From Stomorhina lunata (taxonomy: Eukaryota; Arthropoda; Insecta; Diptera; Rhiniidae): DNA of 64,000 nucleotides. The stretch is from the NCBI GenBank assembly GCA_933228675.1, contig OW121740.1, forward strand, positions 57,165,000-57,228,999. The letters are read 5' to 3'. This document shows positions 21,861 to 35,113 of the stretch, piece by piece. Position numbers and translations under genes: made by a program. The stretch's first letter is position 1, and the number at the start of each line of letters is the position of its first letter. The notes under the pieces are model-generated. The model was not told the DNA's origin. It ran no database searches and was given only the letters and a program-made list of their open reading frames with translations.

Positions 21861-22681
21861 ATGAAAGTATGTTAAAGATTGTAAAAATTACAAAATGATT
21901 TGGTTTATACTTATTTTTATAACACAAATATTCTTAGGAATGTTCTATCGCTGACCATTTGTGTTTGAACTTTAAGATTTTGTCAGAATTTCTGGAAAAA
22001 TTTATATTAATATGAAACTGTCGAATTGAACTTATAATGATGATACATAGCGTACAGAGTAGAGTATACTCTTAACATGAACGTATCATCAGAAAACTTG
22101 ATGTAACTATCAAATTGTATTTATAAATACAATTTTTTTGTATAAATATCATTACATGGACCAAACCTTATTCTATTTCCGGTCGTTTATTGAGAGACAA
22201 ATACATAGAAAACAAAACACACAAGAGCTTATCGATGTGCCAACAGTGTTTCGACTTCAGTTCAACAGCTCCGCTGTTAAAGATGGGTTGTGTCTTTTCA
22301 AATTGAAGACATGAGGCTTCTTCAGTTAAAGATACAGGAGACAAGACATTATTTTCAACAACTGATAGAAATACCATGAAAAATGATCAAAACAATCCTT
22401 TTAACTACTTTCTTACAAAATCTTTCTTTGAAAAGGTGCAGTAAGAAAACAATTTAAATATTTTGTTTAAAAATTTATTTTGCCTAATCTATGGGCCAGT
22501 GAATTAAGTGAGCTTTTTGTTTTGTCATCTTATTTGGATATCTTTAATTTGTGTAAAGAAGAAACACAGAGAAATAGGAAAAGATAATACAAATGAATGT
22601 CTCTTAACAACAGCTCTACAAAAAAAAATTAACCACAAGATTTTATTTTTGCTAACATATCGAAAATTAAGAAAAAAAAAA
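21861..22681. other. no recognisable feature
   Basis: AT-rich flank; frames at 22,168-22,377 (minus) and 22,508-22,765 show no known domain. Confidence 0.45.
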
Positions 22682-22821
22682 CAAGTAAGAAAGTGCTATA
22701 GTCGGTCAAGCCCGACCATACGATACCCTTCACCACTTAGGTCCAAGATGTTCTTTTTCCTGTAAAAAGACAAATATTTGCTAAATTTTGACATCATACA
22801 AACATATTCTCAAAACTTATA

Positions 22822-23735
22822 AAGGGTGGTTAAATTGTAAGGGCCGATGTTGAATGTGAACCACACCTAAACGCCAAGTTTTTTTCCAAATTTTATTTGA
22901 CATTTCTCTATTTCAGACTTACTCAATTTGAACCATGGAGATTTACACAATCCAACAACGTGTTAAAGTTATCCAGACTTATTATGAAAATGGGCGTTCA
23001 AATCAAAATGCATATCGTGCACTTCGTGATTTTTTTGGTCAATTTGATCGTCCAAATGTGCGTACAAACGCAAAAATCGTGGAAAAATTCGAGCAAACCG
23101 GGTCTGTAGAAGATGTGAGAACACCAGTGCATGCTCGAACAGCTCGTACTGCAGAAAATATTTCTGCTGTTCGCGATAGTGTAGCTGAGGCCGGTCAGGC
23201 AGTTACTGTGAATGGTGTTCGCTATAGTGAGATGATAACGAACTTTTTATGGCCCAAATTGGAAGATATGGATGTGGACGATATGTGGTTTCAGCAGGAC
23301 GGTGCCACTTGCCACACAGCTAACGAAACAATGGCTCTTTTGCGCAACAAATTCAATGGCCGTGTTATCTCACGTAATGGCGATGTCAATTCGCCGCCAA
23401 GATCATGTGATTTGACACCGTTGGACTTTTTTCTTTGGGGTTATTTGAAAGAAAAGGTATACGTCAATAAGCCAGCAACAATTCAAGAGCTAAAGGATGA
23501 GATAATTCATCACATTAACGGCATAGAACCTCCATTATGCCTCAGGGTCATCGTAAATTTGGACCATCGGATGGAGGTGTGTTGCTGTGGTCGCGGCGCC
23601 CATTTGGCCGATATTTTGTTCCATACATAATTGAATAATACCAATACATCATAATAAAATAAAATTACAATAATTTCCTAAATAGTTTGTGTTTTATTCA
23701 AAATCAACATCGGCCCTTGAAATTTAACCACCCGT
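22822..23735 (+). mobile_element. mariner-family element nested in the DINE-like element
   Basis: Inverted termini AAGGGTGGTTAAATT / AATTTAACCACCCGT enclose 914 bp and are flanked by TA (22,820-22,821; 23,736-23,737). A second inner match, GGGCCGATGTTGA / TCAACATCGGCCC, extends the terminal repeats. The sister element at 35,529-36,282 shows the empty TA site. The only gene is an internally deleted transposase, so the copy is nonautonomous. Confidence 0.9.
22935..23630 (+). pseudogene. mariner transposase with large in-frame internal deletion, 231 codons
   Basis: Residues ~5-110 form the paired-type helix-turn-helix part (YTIQQRVKVIQTYYENGRSN, ARTARTAENISAVRDSVAE), which binds the element ends. 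After residue ~87 the frame jumps to AGQAVTVNGVRYSEMITNFL, skipping about 110-120 residues of a normal ~340-residue enzyme, including the first catalytic Asp (the SDEAHF region, which survives in the relative at 19,370). The second Asp (QQDGATCHTA) and third (SCDLTPLDFFLWGY) remain, 36 residues apart by my count. The deletion keeps the frame, so a DNA-binding, catalytically dead protein could still be made; whether it is expressed is unknown. Confidence 0.85.
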
Positions 23736-24384
23736 TACATTTAAGCTGTTTCCACCATTTGGACTTATATGAGAGCTAGGGTCATATGTGGACCGATTAT
23801 TATGAAATTTTACAAACTGATTACTGTTACTACAAAAATTATGTATACAAAAAATAAACTTAAAATTGTCAATATCTTCGGATTTACGAGCGTTTTAGTG
23901 AATTTTGTCTCATTTAGTGATTTTTGAGAAAAGAGTTTGTATGGGAGCTATGGTCAAATGTGGACCGATTTCAACGAAACTTGGTACAGTGATTTAAGTT
24001 TACATAAACAGTATTTGTTTTAAATTTCATGTGGCCAATATATCAATTCCGAGAAGTGGGACCTATGGAAGGTACCATAAATAATGGACCGATTTTGATG
24101 AATTTCAATAGCCATGGTCCTATTATCAAAAAAATGATCTGTAAAAAATTTCATTCGATTATCTTTAGAATTACGACCTGTAGTTTGATTACAAGGTTTA
24201 CAGGTTGATTACAAGGTTCCAGCCAGCCAGACGGACGGACGGACGGACATCGCTAAATCGACCCAGAAAGTGATTCTAAGCCTATTGGAATACTAAAAGA
24301 TGGGTCTAAGACAAATATTTCTATGCGTTACATACATCAGCACAAACTTATAATAACCTTTCCACCTATGGTGGTGAAGGGTAT

Positions 24385-24998
24385 AATAAATAACTGACAT
24401 AGTCATCTGAGCTGGTGGCTAAAAAAGGCGCGTGCTAAGTCAATATTTTTTTCTGTTTTTCTTTTTCTATAAAAAAAAATGGAATTAAGACAAAATAAAG
24501 GTAAAAAAAAAGTTTTCTGAAATAATCTTTACTATACAGAAACTCTCTTCGATGGGCACCTATATTCTAGCAAGATCATTTAAGTTGTTCTATGTTTAGG
24601 AGATCAATTCGTGATACGTGTTTAATAAACAGTACCATAAAATATTTAATTCATGTGTTATTAAAATATTCGATAAATTACAAATTAATATTTTATCCAT
24701 TTGTGATGTCCTCCTTTATTTAAGTAAATAAAACTGATTTTATAAAAATTTCTTTGTCATATGGAAATCGAAATCGATGTCTTCCTATTTGGATGAAATT
24801 TACACCAAGGTTAGTCGTCCTAATTGATATATCAAATAATATTGCTCTGTCTTATTTATCGACATTCAACAAACATTCGATAAGGCAGATTACATCAGAT
24901 GAAAGCGTGCCGCATCCGTCCAAAAACTGTAAAAATTATTTGCATGGAGACTAATGAGAGTATTTTTGGTTTTCCAATATTTTAATACCCAAATTTTT
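24385..24998. other. no recognisable feature
   Basis: AT-rich spacer between two DINE-like elements. The 66-codon frame at 24,754 has no motif. Confidence 0.45.
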
Positions 24999-25329
24999 AT
25001 ACCCATTATCTCTTTCTGACGGGAGGTATACTGAGATTGTTATTTCGTTGGTAATTTGTTCAATATTGGCCTAAAATCTATAAAGTATACATATCCAGGA
25101 TCCTTATGAAATTCTGAGACGAACGAGTGATATACGACTGTTGAAAATACGATAGGGCCTAAACAGAAGGAGCTTCAACAAAATTTGGGAAGAATATCCT
25201 GCTTGATTAAATCGAATTATAAAATCTATGACAAGATTTTTCTTTAATTGGAAACGGTCCACATTTGACCATAGCTCCCATATTAATTTATCCTCGAAAA
25301 CAAGTTAAATACTAATAAATATTAAAATA
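24999..25329 (-). mobile_element. DINE-like element, long subfamily, left part of a split copy
   Basis: ATACCCATTATC...GAGGTATACTGAGATTGTTA follows the end of 11,048-12,784, with CCATAGCTCCCATA near 25,270. The GTCY tract has shrunk to almost nothing near 25,125. It resumes after the nested element at about 26,675 (GTAGCTATAACG) and fades near 26,790, so the CAAG end is lost. Confidence 0.65.
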
Positions 25330-26674
25330 TGGGCAAATCCTGCGTGACGGACGATACATTTGTACGGATTTGGTTGTACTTGAATATATCCTATTGCGGT
25401 TCTACACTGGATATCTTTACACAGATTTCAGAGATATCGAAAGGCATTTGTTAATTTACATACTTCCTTTGGAGGAAAAAGATATTCGCTTTTAAAGTTC
25501 TGTGACGGACGTTACAGAAAATGGAAGTGACTTTTTTTCAACACGTGTTTCTGTAATTTTCATCAAATCGGTCATAGTAATAAAAAATGTACGTACATTA
25601 AAGATAGAGGAAAATCAGGGGATTACAAAGCAGCTTTTAGAAAATATTTTAAAGTTTTCAGTTTCACCAAAAATTAATAAATGAACTGTTGCGGGCGTTA
25701 CGTGACGGACGATACAGTTTTCACTTGAATGTTTTTTATTAGGAAAAAATTCATATTTCATTTTTTTAAGGATTCGTTTATCAGTGAAAATAAGGGTTTT
25801 ATTTGTTCCCGAATTTCATTTCCTTCCTTTTTATGTTCGCGGTTAAAAAGCGCGCACAATTTAATATTTCACTAAACGGCTACATACATACATTTATTTA
25901 AAGTTTTTCACTTTTTACATCTTATTTTCCGTCGAAAGAATGCTGCGGCTCGCTGTTAGAGTGTCCAGAAAATCAAAAAAAAAATCAAATTTCAAAAGCA
26001 TCAAATTTGCCCCACTGTATATTTTTTAACACCTAATATCTTAAACTTAATCTGTGGATATAGATATAGTGTTATTGCTTTATGAATAAGACAGATATAT
26101 GTTCGTAAATATTGTATTTCATAAATATCATTTTGTAAAAAATATAGACTGTGACGGACGCTGCACACTTTCCTATACATATTATTCTATAAAATGCTAT
26201 ATTAACATCTATATATTTTTAGCCTAATGTAAAGCATACTATAAATTCTCTTTATGAACCAAGCTCAATTGGAGAAAAAAGAAAAATTGCACTAGTCAAA
26301 TTAAAAAAACCTTTATTTCTGTGACGGACGCTACACAATGTGAGCCCTTTTTTTCTTGACGTTATTTATATCACTCCAATTACTTTTGATGGGGTCTATT
26401 ACATTTTATAGTATAAAATTAAGCAGACTTTGAGCCCCTACTGAAACTTGATACCAAAATGTACGTTTTTGTGATTTTTATGAACTTTTAAAAAACCTAT
26501 TATTTTAAAAAATGTTAAAAAATTCGAGATGGGTGCAAATAAAGACCTGCCATTCACGATGAGAGCAATCAAAAATTGTATAGATTATATATTCTAAAGG
26601 ATCAATATATGGAAAATTTGTTTGTCCTTGTTTTAGTTTTTTGTCCTTGGTTTAATGTTTTTCGGATTTGCCCA
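25330..26674. mobile_element. TA-flanked element with repeated GTGACGGACG motif
   Basis: Short inverted ends TGGGCAAATCC / GGATTTGCCCA are flanked by TA (25,328-25,329; 26,675-26,676), inside a DINE-like copy whose relatives show the uninterrupted sequence. The interior is non-coding. It contains five direct copies of GTGACGGACGNTRCA at 25,344, 25,502, 25,702, 26,151 and 26,321. TA duplication fits the Tc1/mariner superfamily, but no transposase trace remains. Confidence 0.7.
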
Positions 26675-26806
26675 TATAGTAGCTATAACGCTGGAGGTTA
26701 ATACTGATTAGTTTTTTATAACTGTCTGGCAGTTTATAAAAATTTCTTAGAATCGGTCAACATTTGATCACTCTCGAAAGCCACTAAAATGTTAAGTCAA
26801 CCGATG

Positions 26807-27568
26807 TTAAGTCAGCGTCACTTGGGTTCCTGCAAGGGATAGACAAGGCCATCGGTGTGAGGCATATTCAAGCCAGCCTGTAGCCCTGATAAATGAGTCT
26901 ATTTTACGAATGTCAATACTCGCTAGACCTGATAAATCATGCAGAAAAGGTTCCCCAGATATAAAATACTTAAAATAGTAAGAGCGGGACAGTGGCAGAG
27001 AAGATGAGTAACTATCTCCTCCTCTTTTATGTTGTGACAACTGCGAATGTAGTCGTGGTGTTGAAGGTTAAGTCTTCTGGCATGCAGCCCAAATACGCAA
27101 TAACCTGTTAAGGTTGCGATTAGGTTGCGGAGTCTGTGGTAGAGATACCAAGCATTTAGAACGTTTATTGTTGTAAGTGGGCCATGTTTTCCTGGGTATT
27201 GAACAAATGGTTTCCAAAGACCAATTGTTCAGCGCTGACGCGTAAAGAAATTGCCTAGTTACTGACTTGTAATTAGGCAAGCCTGTAAATTGGTCGATGT
27301 TATTCTGGCTCGGGAGAGCACATGATTTAGCAAATTTCTCCACAGTGGCGTTACCAGGTATGTTGTTGCGCCAGGGTACCCAGAAAAGTTCGCTATTGCA
27401 ATATCTCGTCATCTTGTTAAGAGATGCCCGGCATTCGCGGATAAGAACAGATGTCGTGTGGACATTAGATAGGGATTTTATGGCAGCCTGACTGTCGATA
27501 CAGAAACGAATATCCCTATCGTATATTCTGTGGTATCTTAACCATTTGACTGCTTTGTATATGGCCAA
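26807..27568 (-). pseudogene. RNase H domain and C-terminus of a non-LTR retrotransposon
   Basis: Minus-strand frame 27,568-27,068 contains RNase H motifs: IDSQAAIKSL (catalytic Asp in DSQAA) and WVPWRNNIPGNATVEKFAK (family WVPGHxxIxGNxxADxLA, the last Asp replaced). A second frame, 27,040-26,807, with CH residues just upstream of it, gives a zinc-knuckle-like tail and LASIDIRKIDSFIRATGWL. Having RNase H downstream of RT points to the R1/LOA/I/Jockey group rather than RTE. Stops and shifts separate the pieces. Confidence 0.8.
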
Positions 27569-27849
27569 TATCTCGGATTCAAGAATAGTACATTAATCAG
27601 GAAGCCTAAACAAATTTCCTCAACTAAAAGTGGAATGAAGAAGCCCTCTACGCCTAACTTTGACTTGAATCCGTCAGTGTATACCTCCAGACAACAACAT
27701 CAAGATGAAGGGTCTCCAGAGATAGTTACAGTAAAGGATTTATCGAAGAGAGGGGTGGATACGCAGTAGTCAATGTTGTCAGGGATATTAATAATATTAT
27801 CAAGAATAGTAGAGTGTCCGGTTTGTGAGTTTGACCCGGTTTTGATAGT

Positions 27850-28740
27850 GCCAAGTCAGACAGCCGAGTTAAGGGCAATTTTGTGCCATTAGTTCAACTG
27901 GGAGCCAGTTAAGCATGACAAAGAGCGCCTTAGATGGTGTAGTTCTTAAGGCACCAGTAATCATTAGAGCGGACAATCTTAAAATTTTAGTAAAAGAATC
28001 TCGCTGGTTTGGCTTGGTGAGTGCAGGCCACCAAACCAGCGCACCATACATTTGTATAGGCTTGACAAGCATGTCGAAGAGCCACGCAGTATTGGTAGGA
28101 TTAAGTCCCCAGGTTTTGCCTATGGCCCCTCTACATGAGTAGAATGCAATGGATGCTTTGGTCACCCTAAATTGGGTGTTTATGCTCCAGGACAGTTTTG
28201 AGTCCAAAATGACCCCAAGATATTTGGCGTGGCCAGTAAGCACAAGTTCTACCTTATTCTATTATGGGAGAGTGAAAGTGGCCATTTTATTTCCGCGACA
28301 AAATTACAAGTTCCGTTTTAGTGGGATTGACTCCCAGACCGTTAGAGACACTCCAGTGATAGAATATGTCAAGAGCTGTTTCAAGACATTATAATAGGGT
28401 TTTAATAAATTTCTCTGGCACTGCTATAGCGACATCGTCCGCTTATGCGATGGTGTTAAATCTCAGAGAATCTAATTCAGTGTGCAATTTATTTATGGCA
28501 AGGTTCCACAGGAAAGTTGATAGTACACCTTCTTGTGGATTCCCTTGACATGCTACCTTGTAAATTGTAGCAGTTGTTATAGGCTTTTGTGAGCTAGAGA
28601 GAAGAATTGGATCTATTGAAGTGCGTAGATGCGCGTCAATGATGCGCTCCATAGTTTTAAGCAGAAATGAGCAAAGACTAATTGTTCTGCGCTGTTAGGG
28701 ATAAAGACAACGTTGCACCTGGTCTAGGCTTCTGTTATAT
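27850..28740 (-). pseudogene. reverse transcriptase of the same minus-strand retrotransposon, YADD lost to a stop
   Basis: Minus strand, reading from 28,652 down: IIDAHLRTSI, then EGVLSTFLWNLAINKLHTEL (motif B region, GxPQGGVLSPxLWN), then LRFNTIA-stop-ADDVAIAVP. The tyrosine codon of the YADD catalytic box is TAA at 28,443-28,445, followed intact by ADD at 28,434-28,442. Frame 28,243-27,869 continues with AKYLGVILDSKLSW and GLNPTNTAWLFDMLVKPIQM then YGALVWW, the RT thumb. Domain order with RNase H at 27.1-27.6 kb is normal for one element of about 2 kb remaining. Confidence 0.85.
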
Positions 28741-29126
28741 GAGATAACCTGAGACAACTATCGTTCATCAGAATTAGTCAGGGCATTATTAGATCGGTAT
28801 TATGTTTCAGATCAGCTGGAAAAATAATAAAATATTACGGCTATGAACTATTTCGTTAGGTGATTCCACAAAAATACCACCAACCCCAGACTAAAACTGT
28901 CCAATCAGTCAGATCGTGATCCCATTCAATCCGATCCGTTTATATTTAATGTTGTAGCAAGTGAGTGACTGATTTAGTTTAGATTCAGAAATTCGGTCTA
29001 GATACAACTTAAATACCACGAAAGCAATTAAAACCCAAATAAGTGGTAAATAGTACTTGTTATATGACCTTTTACAAGTATCCTTGGGATACTTATAAAA
29101 CGGCACAGCCGAATGTAACACTTTTT
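28741..29126. other. no gene; relic of a DINE-like end near 29,095
   Basis: ACGGCACAGCCGAATGTAAC at 29,099-29,118 matches the ATTCGGCTGTGCCG hairpin end of the long DINE-like subfamily (compare 12,757-12,780) and directly abuts the next DINE-like copy. The rest is unrecognised. Confidence 0.45.
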
Positions 29127-29681
29127 ATACCCTTCACCACTATAGGGTTTTATAACTTTGTGCTGATGTAAGTAACACATAGACCCCCATGTTAACCATG
29201 TAATGAAAGTACAGTTCGCAATTCTAAAGATAATTTGATGAAATTTGGCACTGATCAGTTTTTTGATGGTGGTACCTCCCATATGTCCCACTTCCCGCAA
29301 TTGAAATTTAAAACAAATACTACTTAAACTAAGTAACTACCAAATTTTTTTGAAATTGGTCCACATTTGACCATAGCTCCCATACATACTCTTCTGTCAA
29401 AACGAACTAAATGAGACAAAAATCACAAAAACGCTCGTTTAATGAGAATTTCAAGTTTATTATTTGCATACATAATTTTTGTAATAAGTGTAATCAATTT
29501 GTCAAATTTCGAGATAATCGGTCCACATTTGACCCTAGCTCTCATATAAGTCCAAATGACGGAAAGAGCTTAAATTTATAAGTTTTGAGAAAATGTTTGT
29601 ATGATGGCAAAATTTAGCAAATATTTGTCTTTATACAGGAAAAAGAACACCTTTGACCTTACTATAACACTTTCTTACTTG
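29127..29681 (-). mobile_element. DINE-like element, short subfamily, GTCY tract deleted
   Basis: Begins ATACCCTTCACCACTATAGG and ends ACACTTTCTTACTTG, both between T residues. It contains ATAGACCCCCATGTTAACC, GCAATTCTAAAGATAATTTG and AATCGGTCCACATTTGACC in the expected reverse order. The GTCTG tetranucleotide tract, the TCGATTTAG block and the GTCGG...CCGAC end hairpin are missing, giving 555 bp. Confidence 0.8.
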
Positions 29682-30402
29682 TTTTTTTTAAGTTTTCAAC
29701 CTCCTAATTTGTATGTCATAAGTATCAGGAGTTATGTTGTATTTTTCTTTTATATTCCGAACATTTGTTTAATTATTCTTCCACACTTCAACCTCATATA
29801 TTTTAAGTTTTTTTTTTTTAACGGAAGTGGAAGGTCTTCAGATAAATTGATTTTTTCCAACTCCTAATTTTGTCTGCATAAGTGTCACATTAAAGTTTAA
29901 ACCTCTAATAAAATTGAAAATTATAGTAATTTGTATTTCCCCTTTTCAAATCAAATGAAATAGAATGAAAATAAAATCAAAAAACAGATGAAAAGAAAAG
30001 GTACGACTTGTCAAACCCTTTCAATAACACAAGACAAAAAACTTGATTTTCAAATCAGTTAATTTGAAAAAGACTTAGTTTTCTAATCTTCATAAACCAT
30101 CGAATTTTTACACCTTTCTATTGTCTAGTTTTTCCAAAGAAATTTAAGAAAAAATCTTATTATCATTAAAAAGCTTTAGGCTTAAAAAGAAAATTATCAA
30201 TAGAGAAATAGAATTTGTCGTCTTTTTAAATAAGTTCTAGAAATATTGATACGATAACTATCGATTTAAGGATGGGCTGATTTCATAAGAATATCGTAAG
30301 ATTTTCTCTGTAAATTTATTTTCATTTTCAATTTGATTGAAATTCGTTGGTTGTAATATTATTAATATTTATTCTTCTATTACTAAAAGCCTAATTTATC
30401 AA
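29682..30402. other. no recognisable feature
   Basis: AT-rich; the frame at 29,601-29,867 partly overlaps the DINE-like end and carries no motif. Confidence 0.45.
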
Positions 30403-30739
30403 TAACACTGGTCGAAAAAACTTTGGTACAAAAGCGAATTACACTGTGCTCGTTTTGACGACTTTTTAGGTAAGCTCTTGTTTTTGAGATATAGCGTTAT
30501 CAAAAAATGGAGGAGGTTACGCAATAAATATGCTCGTAACTCGAAAACTGTTTATTTTCTTGAACTAAGTTAAAAAAGCTGAAACTCGCCAACAAAATTA
30601 TCTTTCAGAAACTCTAATTATCTTTTTAATCCGAACAATAGTTTTGGAAATAAATTTTTTGTTTGCAAAAAAATTACAAAAATTTCTATTTTCAAAAATT
30701 CATTTAAAAGTTATGCAGTTGACCATTAGTACCTGGTAG

Positions 30740-32352
<1,613 letters not shown>

Positions 32353-32423
32353 TATACGTTTACTGGGAACGAGTGCCAACAAAACAAGCTCTAAATAAAA
32401 AAAAATCCAACCACAACAATATA

Positions 32424-32551
32424 TGTGACCCGGTCTATAAAAAGGGAAAAAACAAAATTTCAAAAAATTAGCTAAAAATTTCGAAAAATTAGCTAATTTT
32501 TCGAAATTTTGTTTTTGAGTCATACGCCACCTTTTCATAGACCCGGTCACA
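32424..32551. mobile_element. 128-bp MITE, TGTGACCCGGTCTAT termini
   Basis: Perfect outer inverted repeat TGTGACCCGGTCTATNAAAA; TA on both sides (32,422-32,423; 32,552-32,553). The centre is itself palindromic (AAAAATTAGCTAATTTTT). TA target and size fit a Tc1/mariner-derived MITE. Confidence 0.8.
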
Positions 32552-32812
32552 TATTATCCCTAAAGTTCATAAAATTGATGACATCCATAATGAAAATCAC
32601 ACGTAAGAGGGCAAATATAATAGAATGATAACTATCAAGAAAATAAACAGTTTTCGATTTACGCGAATATTTATTGCGAATATTTATCAAATAACACTAT
32701 ATCTCGAAAACTAGAGAAACGTAAAAAACAGTTAGCACTAATGAATTCAGAATACTCGAATTATCTTTACCCACTAGGGTTTTTTCAACGTGCACAGTGT
32801 TCATTAAATCCC

Positions 32813-33238
32813 TGTACTTACTTTGATCTTATCAGTGATGAAATTTTTCATCAAATTTAGTAGCTCATGCAAAGAATATAGTTTCATAGCTTTATTCTTG
32901 ATGCCGATTTAATAACGATACAGAACCTTGCTTAATCTTGTACACAGTTTAGGAGATATCAGGAAATCAAAAAAGCTCTACAAAATTCAGTATTTTCGTT
33001 TTTCTTTGGACAAAAACTAAGTTGGCTCGGTATTGCTCAGTGCTCCCACCATAACCATGTGAAAGATGAAAGCCTCTTCTTTAGATTGAGCGAAAAAAAA
33101 TCACCGAAGTTTAACGATCGTAGAACAAAGTTCAAAATTTTCTGAAAAAAGTCACATAAATTGTTACTTATAATTTAAGCAAAAAGTGTTGCAGTCGTTC
33201 AGGCGCAACTTTTTAATTAAATTAAATTGAAGTGTGTC
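32813..33238. other. no recognisable feature
   Basis: No ORF, no repeat match inside the window that I can see. Confidence 0.4.
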
Positions 33239-34060
33239 CCGTATAAATCGATGGATTTCAACCAAAATCAGTAGAGGTCCCTTTTGGGTCAACCAATAGA
33301 TGTGTGCCGAATTTCATAAAATTCTGTTGAGAATTACGGCTTATGTTGAGAAGAAGAATAAGATAAAAAAGGGGGTCCAAAGCAGGTACCCCAAGGAGTG
33401 GACGGATTTCAACTAAAATTGGTTGAGTTTTTTGTTGGATAAACTAGTAGACGTTTGCCAAATTTTTTAAAATTCTATTAAGAACTCCGGCTTATACATT
33501 GACAATAACTTATACGTTGACAATAGGGGTCCAAGTCAGGTACCTCAAAGAGTCAAGAAATTTCAGTTAAAATTAGTATAACTCTTTCCTGAATCAATTA
33601 ATAGACATGTGCCGGATTTTTTCAAATTCTGATGAGAAATGCGGCTTATACATTGAAAAAAAAAATTGTTGAAAAATGGATATGAGCCGAATTTTATCAA
33701 ATTCTGTAAAGATTTGCAAATCGAAAAGAACAAAAGGTGAAAAATGGGGGTCCAAGATAAGTACCCCAAGGGCTGGTCTTATTTCAACAAAATTAATAGA
33801 GCTCTTTTTTGAATTTCATCAAATTCTATTTAGAATTGCGACTTGTACATTAAAAAAAATGGTGGAAAAATTGGCGTTCAAGGTAGATACCCCAAAGAGT
33901 CGACGAATTTTAACCAGAATTAGTAGACCTCTTTTTTTAATTAATTCATAGACGTGTGTTGAATTTTACCAAATTCTGCTTAGAATTGCGACTTGTACAT
34001 AGAGAAAAAATAGGTGCAAAAATGGGGGCCCAAGGCAGGTACCCAAGGAGTCTACAGATT
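33239..34060 (+). repeat. degenerate tandem array, ~150-bp units, about five copies
   Basis: Each unit has a TTTCAACNAAAATTAGTAGA box (33,254; 33,405; 33,560; 33,782; 33,907), then AATTTTATCAAATTCT and GAATTGCGRCTTGTACATTG boxes, then GGGGTCCAAGGCAGGTACCC ending CAAGGAGTC (33,386; 33,535; 33,755; 33,883; 34,034). Spacing varies from 125 to 222 bp. The middle boxes resemble the DINE-like core (TTTAGAATTGCGACCTGTA, then GGGGGTCCAGCC), so the array may descend from one. Open frames here are by-products. Confidence 0.75.
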
Positions 34061-34175
34061 TACATTTTTTTAATTTGTCTTATCTATATAAAAGTAAACA
34101 AGTACGCAAAATTTCAATGTTGTAGGGTCACTCTTACAATTCTTTGCACTTTGATGTATGAAGAAATGCCACTGT

Positions 34176-34350
34176 GAGGCTGGTTGGACCCCCATGTAAA
34201 CCTTATAATCAAAGTACAGGTCGCCATTCTAAAGATAATTTGATGAAATTTTTCACTGACGTTTCTTTTCATAGTGGAACTATTGCTATTGAAAAGGTTT
34301 AAAATCGATCCATTATTTCTCGTACCTCCCATAGGTCTGGTTGCCCGGAA
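34176..34350 (-). mobile_element. DINE-like element fragment
   Basis: GGACCCCCATGTAAACCTTA, CATTCTAAAGATAATTTGAT, then a CATAGTGG...CTATTGCTATTGAAA stretch and ATCGATCCATTATTTCTCGT ACCTCCCATAGG follow the reverse complement of 62,000-62,150. Both ends are missing. Confidence 0.65.
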
Positions 34351-34957
34351 TTAATTTTTTTGTCTCAAATTTAGGTATATTTTCATGAAACTTGAATACT
34401 TATGTAGAGATTTTCAATATGTTCGTTGGGCTATTCATGTGAAACGCAGTGCATTTTCCTCTTCGTATAGTTATGATGAACCAATATTTTTTTGGTATTT
34501 TTCAAATGAAGTTTAATTCATAGATGTAGGGATTTTAGTAATGCGTTACCAGATTTATATTTATTTTCACTTTGTTCATGCGTTGATAACCTATTATTCG
34601 TAATATAGAACAAAATAATAAGGTTAAGTACAGCCATGTTCAAGCATTGATTTTGCTAGCACAAGTGTTAGGATATTTTAATGAGATTTAAAATATTTTA
34701 CATATTCAGCTACTTCATGTACTACCCTAGCAAATTTAATTCGATTCATCTAAAAATTTAAGCAAAAATGTTTTTATGCGGCTTTAAACAAAGAAGTTCA
34801 AATATATAAAATTTCAAGTAGTTATGTCTACTGATTTTTTTAACTTCTTAAATGTCAAAATGTCTCATGAACATACGACTAGTGCAAAACAAACTAAAAC
34901 AACGCAGCGGCAACGCTTAGCGGTTGGATAATCCGATATTGACAAGGCGTTAGGTAG
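34351..34957. other. no recognisable feature
   Basis: AT-rich flank of the DD37E element; no coding or repeat signature. Confidence 0.4.
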
Positions 34958-35113
34958 TAAAGAGTGTTATAAAAAAAATATGCATTTACTATTTTAGACA
35001 AAATTTATCCATAGTGCAAGAAATAATTTATTTTTTGATCAAGTTAGTTTCTATAGATATGTCAGATACTGTTATTTTATAAATTATTAATTTTCAATAG
35101 TTATTTCAATCAA

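Larger units (their letters stand above)
22682..24384 (+). mobile_element. DINE-like element, short subfamily, split by a mariner
   Basis: Starts CAAGTAAGAAAGTGCTATAG with hairpin GTCGG-(loop)-CCGAC, and ends in the hairpin ACCTATGGTGGT...GAAGGGTAT. It has the family order: TTTTTCCTGTAAAAAGAC, TTGGACTTATATGAGAGCTA, three blocks of TCAAATGTGGACCGATT, ACGACCTGTAGTTTGATTAC, a GACGGACGGACGGACATCGC tract (24,230-24,255), AAAGTGATTCTAAGC. The mariner at 22,822-23,735 interrupts it; removing that and one TA restores the ACTTATACATTTAAG seen intact at 35,658. Confidence 0.85.
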
